Under the pieces are notes generated by a model. It was not told where the DNA came from. It did no database searches and worked only from the letters and a program-made list of their open reading frames with translations. Both the position numbers and the translations under genes were made by a program. Shown one piece after another: positions 16,006 to 23,834 of a stretch of 28,275 nt of DNA (the first letter of the stretch is position 1; each line of letters starts with the position of its first letter). Source of the stretch: JAIOHN01 sp038258185 (GTDB lineage Bacteria > Chloroflexota > Anaerolineae > Aggregatilineales > Phototrophicaceae); assembly GCA_038258185.1 (NCBI GenBank), contig JBBSQD010000052.1, forward strand, positions 1 through 28,275, in the 5' to 3' direction.

Positions 16006-17496
16006 TTGAACACCACGACTTTAAGAATTGATTTCAGCCAGCCGATTGGCACTATATCGCCGCGTTTGTACGGGCATTTCGCGGAACACCTGGGGCGCTG
16101 CTGTTATGATGGCCTGTGGGTAGGCAAAAATAACACCGAGATTCCGCATCAGAATGGCTTCCGGCTGGATGTGCTGGAAGCGCTCAAAAAAATGCCTGTG
16201 CCGATGCTGCGCTGGCCGGGTGGCTGCTATGCCGACCATTACCACTGGCGCGACGGAATCGGCCCGGCAGAGCAGCGGCCTCAGCGTCTGGGGATGTCCT
16301 GCGGTATCACTGTGGAGGATGACAACAGTCTGGGGACGCATGAATTTCTGTATCTGTGCCAGCAATTGGGTGCAGAACCGTATCTGGCGGGGAATGTCGG
16401 CACCGGCACCCCACAGGAACTGAGCGATTGGCTGGAATACTGCAACAGTCCCTATCAGACCACACTGACGGCGGAACGTGCCGCCAATGGCGCACCGTCA
16501 CCGTTCAATGTGAAACTGTGGGGGGTGGGCAATGAGAACTGGGGCTGTGGTGGCAACTTTGACAGCGCCAGTTACGCGCGTGAATATCGCCGTTATGCGA
16601 CCATGCTGCGCCATGTCGACCCAAAAGCGGAGCTGGTGGTCTGTGGTCAGGAAGATGATTGGAATGTGAAGCTGCTGCAAACGCTGGGGAAACATGCCAA
16701 TCTGGTCGACCATCTGTCTATCCACAGCTACTGGATTCGGGGTGGCACCGAAACAGAATTTACTGAAGACGAGTATTACGGCCTGCTGACCGAGGTGGAT
16801 CAGACCGAGGCGTTTGTCCAGCGCACCGCAGCGATCATCGCCGCAGAAACCGATGGCACCCATAAAATCGGTATCGCGCTCGATGAATGGGGCGTGTGGC
16901 ATCCCGAAGCACGTCCGTGGGGGCCGGGCGAAGTTGACCGTCGTCCGCTGACAGATAATTATGAGCAGGCCGGCACGATGCGCGATGCCGTAGCGACCGC
17001 CGCTGCACTGGAAGGCTTTCACCGCCAGTGTAATTTGCTATCGATGGCTAATCTGGCGCAGATTGTCAATGTGCTGCATGCGCCGGTCATGACTCAGGGC
17101 GCAAGCATGTGGCTGACCCCGACCTATTTCGTGCTGCAAATGCACCAACCCCACATCGGCGCGACTGCCCTACCGGTACAGATCGAGCAAAGCACCGCGT
17201 TGGCCGATGGTTCCAGCGCCATCAGTGCGACTGCTTCTCAGGTTGATGGACAGATCGCCGTCACGCTGATTAACCGCCATTACGATCAGGCCGGGACGGT
17301 TTCGTTTGGCCTGCCTTCGGAGTACAAATTCACCAGCGGCCAACTCCTCACCGCCGATAATCCACGCGCGATGAACAGCGCGGATGCGCCGGACACGGTC
17401 GGCCTGATTGCAGTCGAGGCACACGCACAATCCGCTGGACAATGGCAGGTTGAGCTACCGCCGCACTCTGTCGCCACGGTGGTATTCGCGGGTTAG
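16006..17496 (+). CDS. Alpha-L-arabinofuranosidase, GH51
   Basis: Releases terminal arabinofuranosyl residues from arabinan or arabinoxylan oligosaccharides by a retaining mechanism. 496 aa, a normal intracellular length, with no signal peptide. The acid/base is E177 in GVGNENW and the nucleophile E294 in ALDEWGVWH, at essentially the positions of characterised GH51 enzymes; the N-terminal ISPRLYGHFAEHLGRCCYDGLW and RWPGGCYADHYHWRDGIGP blocks are also typical. The start is a TTG at 16006 with GGAG 8 nt before it; the nearby ATG at 15993 is out of frame and closes at once. It acts on imported oligosaccharides. No arabinose catabolic gene is adjacent. Confidence 0.95.
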   Translation: MNTTTLRIDFSQPIGTISPRLYGHFAEHLGRCCYDGLWVGKNNTEIPHQNGFRLDVLEALKKMPVPMLRWPGGCYADHYHWRDGIGPAEQRPQRLGMSCGITVEDDNSLGTHEFLYLCQQLGAEPYLAGNVGTGTPQELSDWLEYCNSPYQTTLTAERAANGAPSPFNVKLWGVGNENWGCGGNFDSASYAREYRRYATMLRHVDPKAELVVCGQEDDWNVKLLQTLGKHANLVDHLSIHSYWIRGGTETEFTEDEYYGLLTEVDQTEAFVQRTAAIIAAETDGTHKIGIALDEWGVWHPEARPWGPGEVDRRPLTDNYEQAGTMRDAVATAAALEGFHRQCNLLSMANLAQIVNVLHAPVMTQGASMWLTPTYFVLQMHQPHIGATALPVQIEQSTALADGSSAISATASQVDGQIAVTLINRHYDQAGTVSFGLPSEYKFTSGQLLTADNPRAMNSADAPDTVGLIAVEAHAQSAGQWQVELPPHSVATVVFAG

Positions 17497-17528
17497 CCAA
17501 AAATCACTTTTCTTCGGGAGGGGGTATT

Positions 17529-18911
17529 TCACCCCTTCCCAATCACCCAACCGATCGGTTGATCGATAATGGTACTGGCGACGTTATATTGGCTGAGTGC
17601 ACCATTTTGCCCATTTACAAACTGAATGCCTTGTATGGGATCACTACAGGATTCCAGTGGCAGGCCGCGGTTGGTCGCAGCTAACCATAGCCCATCCGGT
17701 GACCAGCTCAGATCACAGCCTGCCTGCACACTATAAACTTCCTCAAGCATGTTATTGTTGTAGGTTGCGATCTTTACAGACGAACCCTGCTGGTAAAAAT
17801 ACGACCCTGTGTTGGCGCGATAAGCTAACTGATTAGTCATAGGGTTGGCAGTCCACTCCTGTGCCATTGCTGTAGTACTCAGGGTTGTGAGACTGCCAGA
17901 TGATAAAGAGTAACTGACGGTCTGGGTCGTAAAGTCTGTTTCGGTGCTGGCAATGATGGCAGATCCAATGAGTAGAGTCTGAAGATCTGTCCATAGGAGA
18001 GCATAACCACCGAAACGGGTGAGGAAGGGGACACCTTCAGGGATGGTGGTATCCAGTATATAACTGGTGATTTCTTCAATAGTCTGCTGCTGAACATCCA
18101 GCAAATAGACTTCTTTTGCGTTGCTATATAAAGATGCATCGCAGATTTGGGCAAAAGCGATATAGCGATCATCTGGTGACCATTTCATATGGCAAATTTC
18201 GTATTCAAACAAAGAACTGCCGCCACTTGGTAGCATGATCACCGTTGCTTGGAGCGCCGGATTTGCTGCATCAACGATGTTTATGGAGGCGATACAGTTG
18301 TCGCTTGTGGTACAGGTGGTCTTTAATATTGCAAGCTGAGTGTTATCATTTGACCAGACAATTCTGTTTTCAGAATCGGAATTATCGGTTATTTTGACCA
18401 GGCTATCTTGAGCAAGGGAATAGACATACACATCTCTAGTACCTTCATGAAATGAAGTGAAGGCTAGTTTATCCCCATCGGGAGACCATACAAATCGTTG
18501 CTGAGGGCCAGCCAGAGTAAAACTTTTGCCACCCATTAAGAAGCTTAGATTGGCAGGAATTTCACGGGTTTCCAGTGTTGTGGGATTAATCAATTGGATG
18601 GCACCCACCTCCTCTGGCGCGACAAAAGGTACGAGCGCGATCCACGAGCCGTCGGCATTGACAGCGGTATGTACGATGTGTCGCTGATTAGGAGTAGTAA
18701 ATGTGGTTAAGATGCTGCTGGTGTTGTCGCCAGGATCAACTGTACTGATCTGCACATTCCCGACATTATCTTGCGATACATAAGCATAGACATATGAAGG
18801 ATGTTGGGCGCTCAGCATTCCAGAAAAAGGCAACATGATGAGGAGCAAAGCGAACAACTTAAAATTTGATCTGATATCGTCCATAGAGTTAATTTGCACT
18901 AATCTCATCAT
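17529..18911 (-). CDS. Exported PD40/WD40-like beta-propeller protein, downstream paralogue
   Basis: About 460 aa. The N-terminal hydrophobic stretch (FKLFALLLIMLPFSGMLSAQ) reads as a signal peptide. The body contains TolB/PD40-type repeats: WSPDGDKLAFTSF, WSNDNTQLAIL, WSPDDRYIAFAQI and WSPDGLWLAATN. The ATG at 18911 overlaps the stop of the upstream paralogue by 23 bp; an ATG at 18884 is also possible, and neither has a strong ribosome site, so translational coupling is likely. TolB-like propellers often bind partner proteins outside the membrane; the partner here is unknown. GC is lower than in flanking genes (one sampled line 40%). Confidence 0.75.
   Translation of the reverse strand: MMRLVQINSMDDIRSNFKLFALLLIMLPFSGMLSAQHPSYVYAYVSQDNVGNVQISTVDPGDNTSSILTTFTTPNQRHIVHTAVNADGSWIALVPFVAPEEVGAIQLINPTTLETREIPANLSFLMGGKSFTLAGPQQRFVWSPDGDKLAFTSFHEGTRDVYVYSLAQDSLVKITDNSDSENRIVWSNDNTQLAILKTTCTTSDNCIASINIVDAANPALQATVIMLPSGGSSLFEYEICHMKWSPDDRYIAFAQICDASLYSNAKEVYLLDVQQQTIEEITSYILDTTIPEGVPFLTRFGGYALLWTDLQTLLIGSAIIASTETDFTTQTVSYSLSSGSLTTLSTTAMAQEWTANPMTNQLAYRANTGSYFYQQGSSVKIATYNNNMLEEVYSVQAGCDLSWSPDGLWLAATNRGLPLESCSDPIQGIQFVNGQNGALSQYNVASTIIDQPIGWVIGKG
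17581..17720. repeat. Duplicated DNA block A (partner near 18953-19092)
   Basis: This segment, encoding the C-terminal blade of the downstream propeller, aligns without gaps at an offset of 1372 bp to the same part of the upstream propeller, with only scattered differences. It is part of the tandem gene duplication. Confidence 0.8.
18686..18758. repeat. Duplicated DNA block B (partner 20055-20127)
   Basis: About 73 bp near the 5' ends of the two propeller genes, identical by eye except for one base, while the middles of the genes have diverged clearly. It marks the other end of the tandem duplication. Confidence 0.8.
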
Positions 18912-20244
18912 GCTTCACCCAACCAATCGGTTTATCAAAAATAGTACTGGCGACGTTATGTTGGGTGACTGCACCATTTTGCCCACTTACAAACTGAATG
19001 CCTTGTATGGGATCACTACAGGATTCCAGCGGCAGGCCGCGGTTGGTCGCTGCTAACCATAGCCCATCCGGTGACCATCTCAGATCACAGCCTGTCGCTA
19101 CCGTATAAAATTCATTGAGGATGTTATTGTTGTAGGTCGCGATCTTTACAGCCGAATTCTGCTGATCAAAGTACGCCCCTGTACTAGCGCGATAAGCTAA
19201 CTGATTAGTCACAGGGTTGACAGCCCACTCTTGGGCCATTGCTGTAGTGTTCAATGGAGTCAATGTCTGATTTGTGAGCGAGTAACTCACCGTTTGGGTG
19301 GTAAAGTTTGTCGCTGTTCCGGTCTTAATTGATGAACCGATGAGTAACGTCTGCGGATCATCCCAAATGAGATCATAGGCAGCAGCCCGTATCATATAAA
19401 ACGAGTCGTCGGGTAAATCCGTTTCTCGCGTGTAATTAGTGACTTCGTGGAGCGTCTGCTGCTGAACATCCAGCAGGTACACTTCTTTTACGGTAGCGTA
19501 TAGTGATCCGTCACAGATCTGCATAAAAGCAACATAGGAGTCATCAGGTGACCATTTTACGTGGCATATTTCCTGTTCATATAGAGAACCACCCTCCCAC
19601 GAAATCGGTACAGTGACCTCAACAGTGCTATTACTCACATTGATGATATTCAAATCTGCGATACATGCGTCAACATTGATGCAGACATCATGTAATATTG
19701 CCAGCCGAGTGCCATCATTAGACCAGCTAATGCGGGTTTCATAACCCTCATTATCCGTAATTTGGGTGAGTGTGTCGTCTGCAAGTGCATAAACATACAC
19801 ATCCATAGAACCGTCATGAAAAGACTCAAAAGCCAGTTTGGTACCATCCGGTGACCAGCCAATAAACTGTTGTGGATCACTGAGCCTAATATACTGATCT
19901 GATGAAAGAGCTAGGTTGACCATAACATCGCGAATTTCCAGGGTAACTGTGTTAAGCAAACGGATCGTTGGATTGGTCTCTCCATAAACCACGTATGGAA
20001 CTAACGCGATCCATGTGCCATCCGCATTCGCTACTGTATGGATAATTTGCTGTTGATTAGGAGTAGTAAATGAGGTTAAGATGCTGCTGGTGTTGTCGCC
20101 AGGATCAACTGTACTGATCTGCACATTTCCCACCCTGTCCTGCGACAGATAAGCATAGACATAGCTTGCTGGCTGAGCCAGCAGACTCACACTTTGCGAA
20201 AGACAGAACAACAATACGCTGAATAACACGATTTTATATTTCAC
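18889..20244 (-). CDS. Exported PD40/WD40-like beta-propeller protein, upstream paralogue
   Basis: About 451 aa, a close paralogue of the gene at 17529-18911 with the same repeats (WSPDGTKLAFESF, WSNDGTRLAIL, WSPDDSYVAFMQI, WSPDGLWLAATN). I place the start at GTG 20244 (then KYKIVLFSVLLFCLS), because CGGAG lies 6 nt upstream and this gives a compact signal peptide ending near LLAQ; ATG 20250 sits directly against the ribosome site, and ATG 20286 adds 14 residues. Identity to the paralogue is highest at both ends and lower in the middle. Alternative reading: a secreted sensor or scaffold; no enzyme motif seen. Confidence 0.75.
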   Translation of the reverse strand: MKYKIVLFSVLLFCLSQSVSLLAQPASYVYAYLSQDRVGNVQISTVDPGDNTSSILTSFTTPNQQQIIHTVANADGTWIALVPYVVYGETNPTIRLLNTVTLEIRDVMVNLALSSDQYIRLSDPQQFIGWSPDGTKLAFESFHDGSMDVYVYALADDTLTQITDNEGYETRISWSNDGTRLAILHDVCINVDACIADLNIINVSNSTVEVTVPISWEGGSLYEQEICHVKWSPDDSYVAFMQICDGSLYATVKEVYLLDVQQQTLHEVTNYTRETDLPDDSFYMIRAAAYDLIWDDPQTLLIGSSIKTGTATNFTTQTVSYSLTNQTLTPLNTTAMAQEWAVNPVTNQLAYRASTGAYFDQQNSAVKIATYNNNILNEFYTVATGCDLRWSPDGLWLAATNRGLPLESCSDPIQGIQFVSGQNGAVTQHNVASTIFDKPIGWVKHDEISAN

Positions 20245-20375
20245 GGGCATCTCCGGGTACTTGTTAACCGGACACATCGTTAACAAGTGATTACCCGTAT
20301 TATAGATGGATCTGATAGCCGCCTAGTCGTGAGAAATAATGAGCAATTTGCTACGTCTTTTCTTTCCTGCCATGC

Positions 20376-22049
20376 TCAACACGCCAGCACACCCAGATTA
20401 TCCAACTGCACCAGCAGGTCAACGCCGTTGCGGATGGGCATCCGCTGCGCGCGCGCTTGAATCTGGCTGACCAGTGCGTTCAGATCGGCCAGGGTATTCT
20501 GTCCATTCAGCGCGGTCAGCAGCACTTCTTCCGCCGGGTGCAAGTCCAGATAGTGCTGCGTCTCTCGGTTGATGACCCGACGCGTTTTGCGCACCAGCCC
20601 CTGAAAAAAATATAGCCCTTCGCCCATTTGCAGATTGGCTTTCAATCCCAGAGGCTTATCGGCATAATACGCTTGCGGGTTGACCTGCTCCACCTCTACA
20701 CCGAACAGGCCATTCACCAACTGCTGCGCTTCCTCCAGCGGATAACTGCCGAACAGACTCAGCGACTCGGCACGGTAAGCATAACCCGAGGCCAGCCGCA
20801 TAAACGCTTCGCCCTGATTCACTTCCAGCGCATCGTCCCGGTTGACAGTACGCTGCGCCTCCCACCACCAGTTTTCCATCAGAAAATTATTGCCATACCA
20901 GAACTCGGCCATCTGCCGATAAGCCCGCAGATAGGTGCGATACGTGTCCTGATAAAAATTCCAGTAACGTCCAATCTCGGCATCACTGGCGGCGGCAAAG
21001 GATGAATTGATGGCGTAAGCGGCCTTCTGACCCAGCTCATGCGCGATCATCACCCCGGACGACAGAATCGGGTCGACAAAACCCGCTGCATCCCCGGCCA
21101 TCGCCCAGCCATTACCGGCCATCTGGCTGCTTTCATACGACCAGTCCTGCACGGCATAAATCGGGCGATTCTGATCCGGCGTGAGCTGCGTCAACTCCGC
21201 GTCCTTGAGGATAGCCGCGATCTCCGGACAGGTTTCGATCTCCGCCAGATACAGATCCAGCGGTGCGCCAGTCATGTCTTTAATCACCTGCCGGTTGGTC
21301 ACCAGACCGATGCTTAAAACCTGATCACTGGACGGGATGCACCAGAACCAGCCGTGTGCGCTGGTCGCCAGAAAGATACGCGTAAAACGCGGATGCCCCA
21401 TAAAATCTTCGTTCCAGTTATAACGCGTCCAGTAACCATACAACGCGTAATTGTTCATCTCTTGGGAATACTGACGGTTATTTAACTCATGTCCCAGCAG
21501 CGCATCCTGCCCGGTGCAATCCATCAGCCACGTGCAACTGATGCTCTGCACACCTTTAGCATCCCGGAATTCGACACCTGTCACTCGCGCGTTAGATGGA
21601 TCACCACTCGCGCGCAGCACCCGCGTCACCCGTGCGCCCTGGCGAATTTCCGCGCCCATTTCTTGCGCATGCAGCAAAAGCTCATGGTCATACTCGGCAC
21701 GGCGCACCTGCCAGCCTTTGGTGTACATTTCCGGCAGCGGAATGCCTTTGTCCAGCAGCGGCTTGACCACACGGTCAAAGTCGAAACCCCACGGCTGACG
21801 GTCATGCCCCCACACATAGGTCGCGCCGGATTTCTCGATAAAGCCGTAATTGTTGATGCGCTCGTAGGCACCCATATCATGCAGCACTGGACTGGCTCCG
21901 GCCAGCAGCGACTCGCCGACATGATGGCGCGGAAACTGCTCTTTTTCCAGCAGCAACACCTTCAGTCCCGGTGAATATTTTTTGACCAGCGCCGCTACCG
22001 TACTACCCGCTGGCCCGCCGCCCATAATCACGACATCATAATGTGCCAT
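20376..22049 (-). CDS. Flavin-dependent halogenase-like FAD oxidoreductase
   Basis: 557-aa flavoprotein. The Rossmann FAD motif GGGPAG is at residues 10-15, EKEQFPRHHVGESLL at 35-49, and the second FAD block GDAAGFVDPILSSGV at 319-333. Two features point to a halogenase rather than a plain monooxygenase or reductase: WFWCIP at 234-239 fits the WxWxIP signature that hinders ordinary monooxygenation, and K73 in FIEKSGATYVWG fits the lysine that handles hypohalous acid. The C-terminal ~60 residues (AEEVLLTALNGQNTLADLN...LLVQLDNLGVL) look like a small winged helix, so overall length resembles CmlS-type enzymes. Substrate unknown, and a flavin reductase partner is not in the window. It follows the propeller gene by 84 bp. 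Geranylgeranyl-reductase-like activity is the main alternative. Confidence 0.75.
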   Translation of the reverse strand: MAHYDVVIMGGGPAGSTVAALVKKYSPGLKVLLLEKEQFPRHHVGESLLAGASPVLHDMGAYERINNYGFIEKSGATYVWGHDRQPWGFDFDRVVKPLLDKGIPLPEMYTKGWQVRRAEYDHELLLHAQEMGAEIRQGARVTRVLRASGDPSNARVTGVEFRDAKGVQSISCTWLMDCTGQDALLGHELNNRQYSQEMNNYALYGYWTRYNWNEDFMGHPRFTRIFLATSAHGWFWCIPSSDQVLSIGLVTNRQVIKDMTGAPLDLYLAEIETCPEIAAILKDAELTQLTPDQNRPIYAVQDWSYESSQMAGNGWAMAGDAAGFVDPILSSGVMIAHELGQKAAYAINSSFAAASDAEIGRYWNFYQDTYRTYLRAYRQMAEFWYGNNFLMENWWWEAQRTVNRDDALEVNQGEAFMRLASGYAYRAESLSLFGSYPLEEAQQLVNGLFGVEVEQVNPQAYYADKPLGLKANLQMGEGLYFFQGLVRKTRRVINRETQHYLDLHPAEEVLLTALNGQNTLADLNALVSQIQARAQRMPIRNGVDLLVQLDNLGVLAC

Positions 22050-22100
22050 TCAGCAATAAACCTTTACCCTGAAACAATAATTTTTCAACTGGCGGTTCGT

Positions 22101-22120
22101 GGACATGGCCTGCCATGTCC
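22101..22120. repeat. REP-like palindrome, copy 4 (variant)
   Basis: GGACATGGC and GCCATGTCC arms with CT at the centre: the same design as the GGACACGGC...GCCGTGTCC copies, with a compensating C-to-T/G-to-A change in the stem. It lies in the 84-bp gap between the propeller gene and the halogenase-like gene. Confidence 0.7.
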
Positions 22121-22133
22121 CTGCAAAATCCTA

Positions 22134-23834
22134 TCACAATGAAAAACAGGCGACCTGACCGCCGACCAGCAGCACATAGACTGTGTCGCCAATCATCGCC
22201 ACGCTCATCATCGCGTCAGCAGGTAAATCAAGCCCTTCCAGCGGTGACCAGTTCAGACCGCCATCGGTGGAGTGCAGCAGGCCGCGCGTCGTCAATGCCA
22301 GTAGGTGCGTGCTGTCGCCAGCAATCTGACGCACCAGAAAATCAGCCATACCGCTCACTTCGCCGCGCTGCCAGTGATCCGTTTGCTGCTCAACCGCAAT
22401 CATGCTGCCAAGCGCCACCAATGGTGGATCCGCATGAGTCGCGACCAGCGGCCACGGGGTACGTACTTCCGCTCCCGGCTGCCAGTTCACGCCACTGTCC
22501 TGCGAGCGCCACATCCGCGCGGTATTCTGCCGCGCATCAAAGGTCGCGCCAAAAACCAGACCCGGCGCAGCTTCCAGCGCCATCAACGGCAGCACACCAA
22601 ACGGACTGGCACTCGCCTGCCAGTTTACGCCGCCATTATCCGTCCGCAGCAGATGACGATAATCATGACTGCAAGCCCAGCCACGGCCATCATCGCGCAT
22701 GACAAACTGCGAAAAATAACCCGCCTGCCCCTCGATCAGTGTTTCCCAATCGCTATCCGCCTGCCAGCGCCGTAACCCATCCATGCTCGAAGCGTATAAG
22801 GTTCCTGACGGCGTGCTGTAGAGTAAACCCAATGGCGGCGAAACGGCGGTCAGCGGCTGCCACGCATAACCTTCAAAAGCCAGCGCGCCGCTGTAACGAC
22901 CATACACCAGCAGATTATCACCGACCGCGGTCAACTGGCGCAGGTCATGCAGCGGCGGCCGGGGCAAAACCTCAAACTGCCAGCCGTCACGGCTCATCAG
23001 CACGTCGGTGCCGCTGCCGGCATAAATGATTCCCGCCGATTGCGCCAGCGAAAACACGCCTTCGCCACAAACCGGACTCCAATGTGAGCCGCCATCATCC
23101 GAGCGGAAAATGCCCGAATCCACCGCACCCAATAACAGCGCGCCATCGTCCAACACACACAACGCCGCAGGTTCAATCTCGTCCGGTAGATCATGAGCCA
23201 ACTCCGACCAACGCGCGCCATCGTCGCTGATCAGCAAGCCGCCAGCTTCCAGCGCGGCCAGCAGACGACCATCCGGCAACTGCACCAGGGCGGCCACCGC
23301 CTGCCCCTCATTACCCGCAGTCTCGCGCCACGCACGGCCACCATTCGGCGAGCGGTAAATGCCATTCACTGTCGCGGCCAGCACAGTGTCATTAGGTTGC
23401 CACAACAGCGCGGTAACTTCAAAATCACCCAATCCGAAATTTGCTGCTGTCCAGGTCTGGCCGGAGTCTTCCGAGCGTAAGACTCCGCCGGTTAACGTCG
23501 CCGCCAGCGCAGACGAATCCTGCTCGAAACTGGGGGAAGTGACCAGCGTCGAAATCGCGCCTGCTGTGCCCTGAATCGCAGCGAACTGCCATGTCACGCC
23601 ACCATTGACCGAGCGCGCGATGCCTTCCGCGCCCCCCGCCAACAACCACTTACCCGCACTCGCCAGTGCCGCTACGCCGCTTACCGGCAGTCCGGCGATA
23701 TAGGGTACCCACTGACCATTCTCATAGGCCGCGACACCGCCCATACCGCCAGCCCACACGCGTCCATTTTCGCCCGCCAGCAGCGATAAGATCGGCGTAG
23801 GCAACACAATCTGCGGCAGCATTTTAACGTTCAT
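22134..23834 (-). CDS. BNR/YCF48-like beta-propeller protein, cytoplasmic
   Basis: 566 aa built almost entirely of Asp-box (BNR) repeats of the form S-x-D/N-G/S-G-x-x-W. I count nine recognisable copies, near residues 75, 121, 162, 203, 245, 281, 398, 444 and 522, for example SEDSGQTW, SDDGGSHW and SQDSGVNW. There is no signal peptide or membrane helix, unlike secreted sialidases, and no sialidase RIP motif, so I call it a binding or scaffold propeller of the YCF48/sortilin type. The ATG at 23834 lies inside the end of the Cpn60-like gene (11-bp overlap); ATG 23822 is an alternative. The overlap indicates coupled translation and suggests that the two proteins work together. Confidence 0.8.
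   Translation of the reverse strand: MNVKMLPQIVLPTPILSLLAGENGRVWAGGMGGVAAYENGQWVPYIAGLPVSGVAALASAGKWLLAGGAEGIARSVNGGVTWQFAAIQGTAGAISTLVTSPSFEQDSSALAATLTGGVLRSEDSGQTWTAANFGLGDFEVTALLWQPNDTVLAATVNGIYRSPNGGRAWRETAGNEGQAVAALVQLPDGRLLAALEAGGLLISDDGARWSELAHDLPDEIEPAALCVLDDGALLLGAVDSGIFRSDDGGSHWSPVCGEGVFSLAQSAGIIYAGSGTDVLMSRDGWQFEVLPRPPLHDLRQLTAVGDNLLVYGRYSGALAFEGYAWQPLTAVSPPLGLLYSTPSGTLYASSMDGLRRWQADSDWETLIEGQAGYFSQFVMRDDGRGWACSHDYRHLLRTDNGGVNWQASASPFGVLPLMALEAAPGLVFGATFDARQNTARMWRSQDSGVNWQPGAEVRTPWPLVATHADPPLVALGSMIAVEQQTDHWQRGEVSGMADFLVRQIAGDSTHLLALTTRGLLHSTDGGLNWSPLEGLDLPADAMMSVAMIGDTVYVLLVGGQVACFSL

Noticed and set aside
17500..17545. G-run/C-run hairpin between GH51 and the propeller gene as a terminator
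   Set aside because: The stem is imperfect, overlaps the stop codon at 17529-17531 and has no T-run on either strand.
22134..23834. Sialidase
   Set aside because: Asp-boxes are present, but there is no RIP motif or signal peptide, and the repeats run through the whole protein.
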